From: Paenibacillus sp. Soil522
Lineage (GTDB): Bacteria > Bacillota > Bacilli > Paenibacillales > Paenibacillaceae
Assembly: GCF_001428245.1 (NCBI RefSeq)
Contig: NZ_LMRV01000013.1
Span: 54,466-118,465, forward strand
Reading direction: 5' to 3'
Length of the DNA stretch: 64,000 bases
Positions within the stretch are counted from its first letter, which is position 1. Every line of letters starts with the position of its first letter. A model generated the notes under the pieces. It was given only the letters and a program-made list of their open reading frames with translations. It had not been told where the DNA came from and made no database searches. The translations under genes were made by a program, and so were the position numbers. Positions 28,964 to 38,014 of the stretch are shown in pieces.

Positions 28964-29706
28964 ATCGCCTTTCCTGCCATGATCATACGAGGGGAGAGCG
29001 CCGGATCGTATTTCGAGCCGTCATAATTACCGTACAGCTGCTCCAAAGAAAGCCCGCAAGCTGTAAGATGACGATCAAACCAATCCAGCTTGTACAGCCT
29101 TACCCGTTCCAAATAATGCCGTGGCTCCTCCTGCGTCTGCGGATCGGAAACCGTAATCTCCTTCTGCACCCAGCCATCCTTAATCGACCGAACCTCTTGA
29201 ATGAACAAGCCCGTTTTCTCATCCAGGCGTTCCGACCTTGGCACTAAGTTTTGCTCCACATAATTGGGATTAAGAAAATCGATGAGAAACGAACCGCCCT
29301 CGCGCAGCACTCTTCGAATATGCCGCAGCACGTTAACATTTTCCTCTTCATTCGAGAAATAACCGAAGGAGGTAAATAAATTGACCGTCGCATCGAAGGT
29401 GTCTCCCTCGAACGGCAGCTCGCGCATATCGCCCTGCACCCAGTTCACGAGTAAGTTCTCGTCATGACGACACGCTTCATGGAGCAAAATATTCGATAAA
29501 TCAATGCCCGTCACCGTATAGCCAAAGCTGGCCAGCGCTATTGCATGCCTGCCCATTCCACAGCCGATATCCAGCACCTGTGCACCTTTAGGCAGCTTCA
29601 GCCACGCGATCATTTTGCTAACCTCTTTATTTGCGTTTTCCCAATTGCGATGTTTATAGACTAGCATATAGTCTGAGCCGAAGCTCTGTTCGTACCATGG
29701 TTTCAT
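28960..29706 (-). CDS. Class I SAM-dependent methyltransferase
   Basis: A 248-residue methyltransferase. The SAM-binding glycine motif is VLDIGCGMGRHAIALA, followed by VTGIDLSNILL and VQGDMRELPFEGDTFDATVN. The substrate cannot be inferred. ATG 29706 has GGAG nine bases upstream and is preferred to ATG 29724, which has no site. It is coupled to the MBL-fold hydrolase downstream, which hints at a shared small-molecule pathway. Confidence 0.88.
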   Translation of the reverse strand: MKPWYEQSFGSDYMLVYKHRNWENANKEVSKMIAWLKLPKGAQVLDIGCGMGRHAIALASFGYTVTGIDLSNILLHEACRHDENLLVNWVQGDMRELPFEGDTFDATVNLFTSFGYFSNEEENVNVLRHIRRVLREGGSFLIDFLNPNYVEQNLVPRSERLDEKTGLFIQEVRSIKDGWVQKEITVSDPQTQEEPRHYLERVRLYKLDWFDRHLTACGLSLEQLYGNYDGSKYDPALSPRMIMAGKAI

Positions 29707-29876
29707 TGTATTGCTCTCCTTCATTATGAGCCAGCGCGCAGCAAATCGTTATGATTGCTTAATTGTACTTGAATTCCTTCATCCTCGCAAAACAGTTTCA
29801 ACCAGGGATGATTTTTGGTTTTTGGCGAAACTATGGAAGCTTAAAAGCCGAACAGCCTTCTCCCCGCTGCAAAATA

Positions 29877-29918
29877 AAGGGTGCCTCAGCAGACTTATCG
29901 CTTGCTGAAGCACCCTTG
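29877..29918 (-). terminator. Terminator after fni
   Basis: AAGGGTGCTTCAGCA pairs with TGCTGAGGCACCCTT (one mismatch) on the minus strand, with a 12-base loop. A short T stretch follows. It starts about 16 bases after the fni stop codon. Confidence 0.75.
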
Positions 29919-29933
29919 TTCGTGTTGCAATTC

Positions 29934-30989
29934 TTATTTGCGCAGTAGCCTGTTCGTTTGACGCAGCTCGTTTACCGTACCTGCACCAATGCCAAACATC
30001 GCCGTACGCAGTTCAAATTCGATACGTTCGAATTGCTGCAGCAATTGCTCCTGCGATACCTGATTGCTGCCGCTCGCCGCTTGCGGCAGCAGCACCCGTC
30101 CAAAGCCCGCCATATTCGCACCCAGCGCGATGGCTTTCGCCGCGTCAACGCCGGTGCGCAATCCTCCGCTTGCAATAATATTCGCATCCGGAAGCCGCTC
30201 GCGAATCTCCACAACGCTTTCAGCTGTAGGTATTCCCCAATCTGCGAACGATTCGGCCGCCTGCCTCCGCAGCTCGTCATTCGAGCGGAATTTCTCGACC
30301 TGGCTCCAAGAAGTGCCCCCCGCGCCCGCTGCATCAATAAACGAAACGCCGGCCCCGGCAAGCGCCGCTGCCGTATCTGCATCGATTCCCCAGCCGACCT
30401 CCTTGACGCCGACAGGTACTTCCAATGACTTGCAAACCCGTTCAATGGATGACAGCAGCTTGCTGAAATCCGTATCCCCCTCTGGCTGGAACACCTCCTG
30501 CATGCTGTTGAGATGCAGGACGAGCGCATCCGCTTCGGCAATTTCAACCGCTCTGCGGCAGGATTCCACGCCAAAACCATAATTAAGCTGTACCGCGCCT
30601 ATGTTCGCAATAACAGGAACAGTAGGCGCATCCTTGCGGATGGAGAACGAGGCCGCAAGCTGCTCATTTTCAATTGCGGCGCGCATGGAACCTAGGCCGA
30701 TCGCCCAGCCTCTTGCTTCCGCCACCACGGCCAAACGGCGATTAATGGCGCCCGCTTCGTCCGTTCCCCCCGTCATGGAGCTGACGAGCAGCGGGGCACC
30801 GAGCTTTTTGCCAAACCATTCTGTACCCAGCCTCACCTCGCGGAAGGAAAGTTCGGGTAGCGCATTATGTTTAAAACGATACCGCTCCAAGCCTGTTTCT
30901 ATGCCAACGCTGTTTACTTGCTCCTGCAAGCAAATGCGTATATGTTCCCCTTTTCGCTTCGCGGTTGCTGCTTGCTGATCTGCTGTCAT
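29934..30989 (-). CDS. fni: Type 2 isopentenyl-diphosphate delta-isomerase (FMN-dependent)
   Basis: Fni interconverts IPP and DMAPP using reduced FMN, completing the isoprenoid route that IspG in this window feeds. The product of 351 residues shows RKGEHIRICL, PLLVSSMTGGTDEAG, the glycine-rich IGLGSMRAAIE, NIGAVQLN and the late IIASGGLRTGVDAAKAIALG. ATG 30989 has GGAGG seven bases upstream; the frame from 31043 is not supported. It is monocistronic with its own terminator. Confidence 0.95.
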   Translation of the reverse strand: MTADQQAATAKRKGEHIRICLQEQVNSVGIETGLERYRFKHNALPELSFREVRLGTEWFGKKLGAPLLVSSMTGGTDEAGAINRRLAVVAEARGWAIGLGSMRAAIENEQLAASFSIRKDAPTVPVIANIGAVQLNYGFGVESCRRAVEIAEADALVLHLNSMQEVFQPEGDTDFSKLLSSIERVCKSLEVPVGVKEVGWGIDADTAAALAGAGVSFIDAAGAGGTSWSQVEKFRSNDELRRQAAESFADWGIPTAESVVEIRERLPDANIIASGGLRTGVDAAKAIALGANMAGFGRVLLPQAASGSNQVSQEQLLQQFERIEFELRTAMFGIGAGTVNELRQTNRLLRK

Positions 30990-31183
30990 GCATGTTCCTC
31001 CCAAGCGTTCACGGCTTACGCCTTTTATCCCGGCGCAGCTCACGTTTCGCTTCTCTAATGACTACCTACTAGCATAGCATAATTTTCTGATTCCCGCTCC
31101 CGGCTCCATGACTTTGACACATGATGTTAAATGCTTGATCTTTTATGCTAATGACGCTGGTGCATTATGCTGTCTATTATTTT

Positions 31184-31221
31184 ATGATTGTAAAAATCAT
31201 TTATTTGATTTTTACAATCAT
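31184..31221 (+). promoter_or_regulatory. Long inverted repeat upstream of nagB (putative operator)
   Basis: Two perfect 16-bp arms (31184-31199 and 31206-31221) are separated by six bases. Each arm contains an internal dyad of the form TGATT-N-AATCA. The repeat ends seven bases before the -35 box of the nagB promoter. That suits a dimeric or tetrameric regulator of amino-sugar use. It has no long T run and is not a good terminator. Confidence 0.65.
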
Positions 31222-31227
31222 TTTATA

Positions 31228-31256
31228 TTGTTAATCCGTCGAAACTCATATAGAAT
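31228..31256 (+). promoter_or_regulatory. Putative sigma-A promoter of nagB-nagA
   Basis: TTGTTA (31228-31233), a 17-base spacer and TAGAAT (31251-31256). Transcription would start near 31263, about 25 bases before the nagB ATG. Confidence 0.65.
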
Positions 31257-31288
31257 AAAAGTAACTAATCCATCGAGGAGGCACATAA

Positions 31289-32014
31289 ATGGAAATGATT
31301 ATATTTGATACGCAGCAGGAATTGGACGCTTACGCAGCAGAGCTAATCATAAACATCGTAAACGAGAAGCCCAGCGCGGTTCTCGGGCTGGCAACGGGAT
31401 CGACACCTATCGGAATTTATGACAAAATAGTAGAGTCGTACAATGAGAAAAAAGTAAGCTTCAAGGAAGTAACGACGTTTAACCTGGATGAGTACGTCGG
31501 GTTAAAGCCTGAAAACGATCAAAGCTACACTTATTATATGAACAAGCATTTATTTTCACACATCGATATCCCATCGGATCAAACGCATTTGCCTAACGGC
31601 ATGGCACAGGACATCGAAGAGGAATCCGCCCGTTACGACACGATGCTTGATGCTCAGCCGGTTGACATCCAGCTGCTTGGACTAGGCCATAACGGTCATA
31701 TCGGATTTAACGAGCCTGATGTCAATCTGCCCTACGGCACTCATGCCGTGAAGCTGAAGGCGGAAACTCTCGAAGCGAATGCCCGCTTCTTCGCTTCAAT
31801 GGATGAGGTGCCTAAATATGCGATTACGATGGGCGTAGGCTCGATTTTAAAAGCGAACACGATCGTATTGGCCGTTCGCGGGGCGGACAAAGCGAAGATT
31901 GTAAAGGAAGCACTGACGGGTCCGATCACGACCAGTGTACCCGCTTCATTGCTGCAAACACATGCACGCGTAATCGTTCTGCTCGATCGCGAGGCAGGAA
32001 GGATGATGGGTTAA
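31289..32014 (+). CDS. nagB: Glucosamine-6-phosphate deaminase
   Basis: NagB converts glucosamine 6-phosphate to fructose 6-phosphate and ammonia. The 241-residue protein has LGLATGSTPIGIYD, FNLDEYVGL, and the active-site stretch LLGLGHNGHIGFNEPD with the catalytic Asp, His and Glu. It has the short length of the Bacillus enzyme, lacking the allosteric C-terminal tail of the E. coli form. The ATG follows GAGGAGG. nagA begins immediately after the stop codon (TAA then ATG). Confidence 0.97.
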   Translation: MEMIIFDTQQELDAYAAELIINIVNEKPSAVLGLATGSTPIGIYDKIVESYNEKKVSFKEVTTFNLDEYVGLKPENDQSYTYYMNKHLFSHIDIPSDQTHLPNGMAQDIEEESARYDTMLDAQPVDIQLLGLGHNGHIGFNEPDVNLPYGTHAVKLKAETLEANARFFASMDEVPKYAITMGVGSILKANTIVLAVRGADKAKIVKEALTGPITTSVPASLLQTHARVIVLLDREAGRMMG

Positions 32015-33211
32015 ATGACTGAAAGCTCTGCTAACTGGCTCATTCATCATGTGAATATCGTGCTGGAGGACCGGGTCGTTACCGGAAGTGTCGTCGTTCA
32101 TAAGGGCGAAATAGCACAGATTATTGCTCAAGACGGTGAGGATTCAGCAGGCACTGCGACGGAACCGTATGATTCCATAGATGGGCGGGGAGGCTGGCTG
32201 CTGCCCGGCTTTATCGACGTTCACGTACATGGCGGCTTTGGCGCTGATTTTATGGATGCCAGCAGCGGCAGCTTCGATACCATTACTAGATTTCACGCCT
32301 CACAAGGCACAACCGCAATGCTCGCTACGACGATGACCGCTTCTAAAGATGAAATAGAAGCCGTACTGCGCGCAGTATCGGACTACCGCAAATCCGCGAT
32401 GCCGTATGCTGCTCTGTACGGTGTCCATTTGGAAGGCCCCTTTATTAGCGAGAAATGGCCCGGCGCGCAAAACCCTGCCCACATTATGGCCCCGCAGCTT
32501 GAATGGATGAAGAAATGGCATGCCGACTGGCCCGGTCTTATTCGTCAGCTTACGCTGGCTCCAGAAAAAGCAGGCTCGATCGAAACGATCGAATGGCTCG
32601 CCGAGCAAGGCATCAACACGGCATGCGGGCATACCGATGCCGTCTATGATGAAGTAATAGCAGCAGCAAATGCCGGTCTGACGCAGGCTGTCCATTCATA
32701 CAATGCTATGCGCGGCCTGCATCACCGCGAGCCGGGAACGCTGGGCGCCGTTCTAACCGATGACCGCATCGCCGCTGAGCTGATCGCCGACGGCATCCAT
32801 GTGCATCCTGCGGCGATCAAGCTGCTGCTGGCCGCGAAGCCTGCAGGCAAAGTTATCCTGATTACGGATGCAATGGCTGCAGCCGGTATGCCGGACGGCG
32901 AATACAGCCTGGGCGGTCTAGCCGTTACCGTGAAGGGCGGCGAAGCGCGTCTGCAGGGTGGCAACGCCCTTGCAGGCAGCTGCTTGACGATGATCGGCGC
33001 GGTTCGCTATATGCTGGAGCATACGAATTTGACGATTACCGAGGTCAGCCGCTTAGCGAGCGGCAACGCAGCGAAGCAGCTCGGTATCAGCGAGCGAACC
33101 GGCTCCATCGCAAGCGGCAAGCAAGCCGACCTAGTCTTGACCGATGCGTTGCTGAACGTTCAACAGACATGGGTGCAGGGCCGCTCTGTTTACGAGAATA
33201 CGCAAAGCTAG
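32015..33211 (+). CDS. nagA: N-acetylglucosamine-6-phosphate deacetylase
   Basis: NagA removes the acetyl group from GlcNAc-6-phosphate and supplies NagB. The 398-residue amidohydrolase has the metal motif DVHVHGGFG, the Glu in VHLEGPFIS, metal His residues in ACGHTDAVYD and QAVHSYNAM, and the catalytic Asp in LITDAMAAAG. It directly abuts nagB, so the two are one operon; no nagR-type gene is adjacent. A near-perfect terminator follows. Confidence 0.96.
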   Translation: MTESSANWLIHHVNIVLEDRVVTGSVVVHKGEIAQIIAQDGEDSAGTATEPYDSIDGRGGWLLPGFIDVHVHGGFGADFMDASSGSFDTITRFHASQGTTAMLATTMTASKDEIEAVLRAVSDYRKSAMPYAALYGVHLEGPFISEKWPGAQNPAHIMAPQLEWMKKWHADWPGLIRQLTLAPEKAGSIETIEWLAEQGINTACGHTDAVYDEVIAAANAGLTQAVHSYNAMRGLHHREPGTLGAVLTDDRIAAELIADGIHVHPAAIKLLLAAKPAGKVILITDAMAAAGMPDGEYSLGGLAVTVKGGEARLQGGNALAGSCLTMIGAVRYMLEHTNLTITEVSRLASGNAAKQLGISERTGSIASGKQADLVLTDALLNVQQTWVQGRSVYENTQS

Positions 33212-33240
33212 ATAGTTATGTGTAAACGACTCATAGTTGC

Positions 33241-33282
33241 AAAAAAAGACGGTATCCTTATGAAAGGATACCGTCTTTTTTT
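33241..33282. terminator. Bidirectional terminator between nagA and the DeoR gene
   Basis: AAAAAAAGACGGTATCCTT pairs perfectly with AAGGATACCGTCTTTTTTT around a short loop. It serves both convergent transcripts. Confidence 0.92.
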
Positions 33283-33305
33283 AAGCCGTTCATGACTCAT
33301 GATTG

Positions 33306-34088
33306 CTAACCCGTCACATGCACGGAAATGCCATGCTGCTTCACTTCAGCCTCAAGCTCCGCTGTTAGCGGGACATCCGTAATGACGCCGCGCAGCTCAG
33401 TTAAGGACGCAATGGAGAAGAGCGATGTGCGGTCTGTTTTCGTGTGATCGAATACGGCATATGCCGCTTGCGAGCGCTTAATAAGTGCTTTGGCGATTTG
33501 CGCCTCTTGCTCCGAGTAGGTCGTAATGCCGCCGGAGGCAGAAATGCCGTCGACGCCGATGAACATTTTACCGATATGCAAATGGGCGACCATCCCCTCG
33601 CCAAGAGGTCCGCAAAGCTCGAAGCTGTTGTGGCGCATAATACCTCCGGTCACGACGACCTGAATGTCGCTGCCCGCCAGTTCCATCGCGATATTGACCG
33701 CATTGGTCACTACCGTTATGCCCCTACGTGACTTTAGCATCTTCGCAATCAGGAAATTGGTCGTTCCGCCGGAGAGTCCAATGACATCGCCTTCGATAAT
33801 TAAAGAGGCAGCAAGCCCGGCGATACGCTCCTTCTCCAGAATCGACAAGCCTTCCTTCTCGGCGAAAGGCAGATCCCGAACGGCGTTCATCCCATCGTAT
33901 ATCGCGCCGCCAATCGTCCGAATAACCGGATATTCAGTTTCCATCTGCTCCAGGTCTCGACGTGCCGTCGCTTCAGAGCAGCCGAAGCGCTCGACCATCT
34001 CCGGAATCGTCACCCGGCCCTGCTGCTTTAGCAGCTGCAGTACCGCCTCCCGGCGACGCTGTCCCTTGGACCCGCTCACATCAGCCAT
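33306..34088 (-). CDS. DeoR/GlpR-family transcriptional regulator
   Basis: A 260-residue repressor of sugar metabolism. The N-terminal winged helix-turn-helix reads RREAVLQLLKQQGRVTIPEM and FGCSEATARRDLEQME. The C-terminal DeoR sensor domain, an isomerase-like fold that binds phosphorylated sugars, shows IGLSGGTTNFLIAK, VVTNAVNIAMEL and GVDGISASGGITT. ATG 34088 follows GGAGCG and gives the normal N-terminus; the frame from 34160 overlaps the kinase gene. It starts two bases after that gene's stop, so it probably responds to the kinase substrate or product. Confidence 0.93.
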   Translation of the reverse strand: MADVSGSKGQRRREAVLQLLKQQGRVTIPEMVERFGCSEATARRDLEQMETEYPVIRTIGGAIYDGMNAVRDLPFAEKEGLSILEKERIAGLAASLIIEGDVIGLSGGTTNFLIAKMLKSRRGITVVTNAVNIAMELAGSDIQVVVTGGIMRHNSFELCGPLGEGMVAHLHIGKMFIGVDGISASGGITTYSEQEAQIAKALIKRSQAAYAVFDHTKTDRTSLFSIASLTELRGVITDVPLTAELEAEVKQHGISVHVTG

Positions 34089-34090
34089 TG

Positions 34091-35047
34091 TCAGCGCTCC
34101 ACCCATGCTTTGGCAGTCAAGCGCTGCTGGACGACGCTCCACTCCGGCAATGCTTCCCAATCGCCGCGCATCTGCACGACTAACGATCCGTTAATGCTGG
34201 CAAGACGCACCGCTTCCACCGGGGAATATCCTTTCATAATTCCTGCCAAGAAGCCGGCGCAGAAGCCGTCTCCTGCTCCTACCGTATCCACAACCTGCTC
34301 AGCCGGATAAAATGGCAAGCTTTCCTCTTGGCCTTTGTCCAATACGACCGTCGTATCGCCTCTGCCCTTAATAATGGTGACTGCCTTCAGCTTCGTGAGC
34401 CGATCTTTGATATGCTCATAGTTATCCGTATCATACAATAGCTTTAGCTCGTCCCAGCCCGGCAAAAAATAATCCGCATCCGCAGCAAGCGGCAGCAGCG
34501 TCTCGCGCGCTTCTTCAATTGACCACAGCTTAAGCCGCAGATTAGGATCGAAGCTGACGAGCACGCCCGCTTCCTTCGCGATGTCGACAGCCCGGCGAAG
34601 CGTTTTACGGCAATCCTCGCTGAGTGCAGCAGTGATACCGGTTACATGAAGCAGCTTTGCGCCGCGTATATAATTCTCGTCAAGCTGTTCAGGCTGCATC
34701 CGGCTGGCGGCCGAATGCTTTCTGAAATAGTGGACGGCCATTCTGCCCGCTACATGCTCGCGAAACATCATACCCGTCGGCGCTTCCGTGCTAAGCTGCA
34801 CGCGCGACACATCCACGCCTTCGCCGCGCAGCGTTTTCAAAATAATTTTGCCAAACGGATCGTCGCCCAGCGCCCCAAACCAGCCTACAGAGGAACCTAG
34901 ACGAGCAAGTCCTATTGCGACATTGCTCTCCGCTCCGCCGAAGCCTTGTTCAAGCGTCGCAGCGCGCTCGATCGACTTATGCCCCTCCGGCATAAATAGA
35001 GCCATTGACTCGCCAAACGTTACAATTTGCGGTGATGCTTCATGCAC
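34091..35047 (-). CDS. PfkB-family sugar kinase, probably 2-keto-3-deoxygluconate kinase
   Basis: A 318-residue ribokinase-like enzyme. It has VTFGESMALFMPEG at the start, the substrate-binding GGAESNVAIGLARLG, and the catalytic anion-hole motif DTVGAGDGFCAGFLAG with its Asp base. The pattern MMFREHVAGRMAVHYFRKHSAASRM fits KdgK more than fructokinase; this specificity is inference. The start is a GTG at 35047, with GGGGG eight bases upstream. It is co-transcribed with the DeoR regulator. Confidence 0.88.
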   Translation of the reverse strand: MHEASPQIVTFGESMALFMPEGHKSIERAATLEQGFGGAESNVAIGLARLGSSVGWFGALGDDPFGKIILKTLRGEGVDVSRVQLSTEAPTGMMFREHVAGRMAVHYFRKHSAASRMQPEQLDENYIRGAKLLHVTGITAALSEDCRKTLRRAVDIAKEAGVLVSFDPNLRLKLWSIEEARETLLPLAADADYFLPGWDELKLLYDTDNYEHIKDRLTKLKAVTIIKGRGDTTVVLDKGQEESLPFYPAEQVVDTVGAGDGFCAGFLAGIMKGYSPVEAVRLASINGSLVVQMRGDWEALPEWSVVQQRLTAKAWVER

Positions 35048-35096
35048 GTTGCAATCCCCCTACAGCGTTATATAATCTGCATTCGTATACTTTGCT

Positions 35097-35519
35097 TTAA
35101 TACATCGGAAATTTCATGAAATAAATGATCGCGATATACAGCACCAGCACGATGATGCTCATTATACGTGCTTTGTTAATATGTGCGCTTGCGCTTTTGC
35201 CTTCTTGAATGGATGCGACTACAAGCTTAAGCGGCTTGGAAATAATTCCGCCCAGTGCGGCTATACCAAGGAAAAGCACCATAATAATAACCATCCATGC
35301 AACGCTGTAGTCATCCTGGGACATTAAATAACCACCCGTTAGAAGTTGCAGGACTAGAAAATACTGCGCAACCCGATTTGCCGAGAGCAGACCCTCCGCC
35401 AGACCCCCTTGCCCAGCGCCAGCGAGCTTGGATGCTCTTCCTACCATGATAGGCAGCACGATATAGAATCCCATGCCTGCTGCACCTATCACGTGCAATA
35501 ACAACATTACATTAAACAT
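35097..35519 (-). CDS. Small four-helix membrane protein
   Basis: A 140-residue membrane protein with about four hydrophobic helices: residues 3-25, 52-68, 72-92 and 118-137. Polar parts include GRASKLAGAGQGGLAEG and ISKPLKLVVASIQEGK. I do not recognise a characterised function; it resembles small DUF-type proteins with a His in the first helix (LLLHVIGAAGMGFY). The ATG follows AGGAGGAG. It lies 49 bases before the sugar kinase gene on the same strand and may be in that operon. Confidence 0.75.
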   Translation of the reverse strand: MFNVMLLLHVIGAAGMGFYIVLPIMVGRASKLAGAGQGGLAEGLLSANRVAQYFLVLQLLTGGYLMSQDDYSVAWMVIIMVLFLGIAALGGIISKPLKLVVASIQEGKSASAHINKARIMSIIVLVLYIAIIYFMKFPMY

Positions 35520-35733
35520 TATTACTCCTCCTGTTTTGGCAAAGCGTACTCAACGATTCGCTATTGCCAAAATTATATATAACAAATAGTTTATCAGAAA
35601 CGAGATTTTTTTCAAATGACTACGCCCACAATCCGGCGGTTTGCAGGCATTTTCGCGAAATTCATTCCGAATCGTTCCCGAAATTTTCACACATAGGCGT
35701 TTATCACGCCCTAATCCCTGCTGCTGGGCAGCT

Positions 35734-37887
35734 CTAAGCTTTAAAACCGTACTTGCTCATAACCCCATGAATAGCGAAGTAGGTGACCTCTTCCGGCAAA
35801 GCGTCTTTTATCGGCCGCAGCTTTTCATTCCCGAGCTCGCCGACCGCTTGTACGATCAGCTGCTCGTATTCCGCAGGTATGATACGGCTCCAATCAACCT
35901 CCTCGCCCTCATCGGCGCAGCGAATGATATGTCCCTCAACCGTCACCCTGCTTAATCCGCGATCCTTCGCAATCTCATCCGGCTCTTGACCGGCTTGGAA
36001 GAGCGCAAGTGTAGTCAAATGGCTCGGCTGCTCGTCGCTAGCCGCTCTCTTGCTGGATGCTGAAGTTTCCTTAGGCGCTGCCGTAAAGCTTCCTGTCGCC
36101 TTGCCTTCGCCTCCGAACGAATGGATGATGGAGAGAAGTCCGTCTCCGTACTTTTCCGCTTTCGCCGATCCGATACCCTTTACGGTCAGCAGCTGATCCG
36201 CCGTTTGCGGCTGAACATTAGCAATTTCTCGAAGCGTCGCGTCAAAAAACAGCATAAACGGCGGCACGCCTTCCACAGCAGCTTTTTCTTTGCGCCATTG
36301 TTTAAGCGCTTCGAATAACGGCGAGACAGCCGCATTATCGTTAGAAGCCGATTGCCGGACAGTCGCTCGAACTCTTTGCATGATCGATTCACGGCCTTCC
36401 AGTACCGGAAGCGCGTTTGCCGTTAAAGAGACGACCGGATATTGCCCTTCGCTAAGCTTTAAGTAGCCTTCCGATACGAGCCAATAAAGCCAATCCGCAA
36501 TTTCCTTCTCGGGCAAATGACGCATAAGGCCGTAGGTGGACAAGCGGTCCAGCCCGAATTCAAGCAGACGTTTGTCGCGTGAGCCCTTCAACACCTTGGC
36601 AGCCATCGTAACGCCGAAGCGGCCTTTCATCCGGCCGACGCAGGAGAGCGCCATTTTCGCTTCCTCCGTCCGATTAACAGGCTCGCTTTTATCGAGGCAG
36701 CTGCTGCATTTGCCGCAAGCCTCTACGCCGGTCTCGCCGAAATAATCGACGATAAACTGCTGCAAGCAGCGCTGTGTCCGGCTATAATTCATCATCGTAT
36801 GAAGCTTGGAGAGCTGAATCGATTTACGTTCCGTATCTCCGGTGCCCTGCTCGATCAGGAAACGCTGAACCTGCATATCGGCAGGCTCGAACAATAGGAT
36901 GCATTCGCTTTCCTCTCCGTCCCTGCCCGCGCGGCCGGCCTCTTGGTAATACGATTCTATGTCGCCGGTCATTTGCCAGTGCAGCACATAACGGACGTTC
37001 GGCTTATCGATGCCCATGCCAAAAGCATTCGTCGCGACCATGACGCGTATATCGTCGAAACGGAATTTTTCCTGCGTTTCCGCGCGCTCGGCGTCCGACA
37101 AGCCTCCGTGATATTTGCCTGCTTGAATGCCTCTGCGCGCAAGCTGCTCATATACGTTCTCGACTTCTTTTCTTGTTGCAGCATAGATGATGCCCGACTG
37201 CTCCTTACGCCCCGCTGCAAAGCTCTCAAGAAACTTCTTCTTGTCCACGCCTGTAACGACGGAGAGCGATAGATTGGGCCTTGCAAAGCCAGTCACAAAC
37301 ACGCTCGGATCACGAAGTTTAAGCATATTTGAAATATCGGCCGCTACCTCGTTCGTTGCCGTAGCCGTAAACGCGGCCACAAGCGGCCGATCCTTCATCC
37401 GCGCTATCCACCCGGAAAGCTGGCGATAGCTTGGGCGGAAGTCATGTCCCCACTGGGATACGCAATGGGCTTCGTCAATCGCAATGAGCGGGATGGACAG
37501 CTGCTCGGATAAGGACTGGAACATTGGCGCATCGAGTCGTTCAGGCGCAACGTACAGCAGCTTATACTCGCCCATCATCGCATTTCGCATGACATCGCGA
37601 TACTCCGCCGCTCCTAACGAGCTGTTTAGAAACGCGGCAGACACCCCTACCCGTCGCAATGCGTCGACCTGATCCTTCATGAGCGATATGAGCGGCGAAA
37701 TAACAAGTGAGGTGCCCGGCAGCAGCATCGATGGGATTTGATAACAAATCGATTTCCCGCCGCCGGTGGGCAAAATAGCCAGCGTGTCGCGTCCTTGCAA
37801 AATGCCCGATATGATACCCTCCTGCCCTTTGCGGAAAGTGTCATAGCCGTATACCCGTTTCAAAGCTTGTCTCGCTTGTTCGATCAA
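35734..37887 (-). CDS. recQ: ATP-dependent DNA helicase RecQ
   Basis: RecQ is a 3'-to-5' helicase for recombination and fork repair. The 717-residue protein has Walker A LPTGGGKSICYQ, DEAH box IAIDEAHCVSQWGHDF, helicase motif VI QEAGRAGRDG, the zinc-binding cysteines in CLQQF...CGKCSSCLD, an RQC winged helix, an HRDC domain (about residues 500-590) and a C-terminal helix-turn-helix (TLALFQAGQEPDEIAKDRGLS). The start is a TTG at 37887 with AGGAGG eight bases upstream. A 214-base gap to the membrane protein gene shows no clear terminator. Confidence 0.96.
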   Translation of the reverse strand: MIEQARQALKRVYGYDTFRKGQEGIISGILQGRDTLAILPTGGGKSICYQIPSMLLPGTSLVISPLISLMKDQVDALRRVGVSAAFLNSSLGAAEYRDVMRNAMMGEYKLLYVAPERLDAPMFQSLSEQLSIPLIAIDEAHCVSQWGHDFRPSYRQLSGWIARMKDRPLVAAFTATATNEVAADISNMLKLRDPSVFVTGFARPNLSLSVVTGVDKKKFLESFAAGRKEQSGIIYAATRKEVENVYEQLARRGIQAGKYHGGLSDAERAETQEKFRFDDIRVMVATNAFGMGIDKPNVRYVLHWQMTGDIESYYQEAGRAGRDGEESECILLFEPADMQVQRFLIEQGTGDTERKSIQLSKLHTMMNYSRTQRCLQQFIVDYFGETGVEACGKCSSCLDKSEPVNRTEEAKMALSCVGRMKGRFGVTMAAKVLKGSRDKRLLEFGLDRLSTYGLMRHLPEKEIADWLYWLVSEGYLKLSEGQYPVVSLTANALPVLEGRESIMQRVRATVRQSASNDNAAVSPLFEALKQWRKEKAAVEGVPPFMLFFDATLREIANVQPQTADQLLTVKGIGSAKAEKYGDGLLSIIHSFGGEGKATGSFTAAPKETSASSKRAASDEQPSHLTTLALFQAGQEPDEIAKDRGLSRVTVEGHIIRCADEGEEVDWSRIIPAEYEQLIVQAVGELGNEKLRPIKDALPEEVTYFAIHGVMSKYGFKA

Positions 37888-37932
37888 CGATCATCCCTCC
37901 TGCACTTAAAGGTTCCTGATGCAAAAATAAAC

Positions 37933-37968
37933 AGGAGGACCCTGGCAGCATTCTGTCAGGGTCCTCCC
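37933..37968 (-). terminator. Terminator after mdh
   Basis: GGAGGACCCTG and CAGGGTCCTCC form a long stem with a small internal loop. A T-rich stretch follows on the minus strand. It closes the citZ-icd-mdh group. Confidence 0.8.
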
Positions 37969-38014
37969 AAACGCATTCATTTATATAAACTGCGTCATAG
38001 CAATCGTTTGCTTA

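Noticed and set aside
30064..30582. Overlapping frames on both strands within fni
   Set aside because: They are high-GC shadows; the fni frame alone carries the family motifs.
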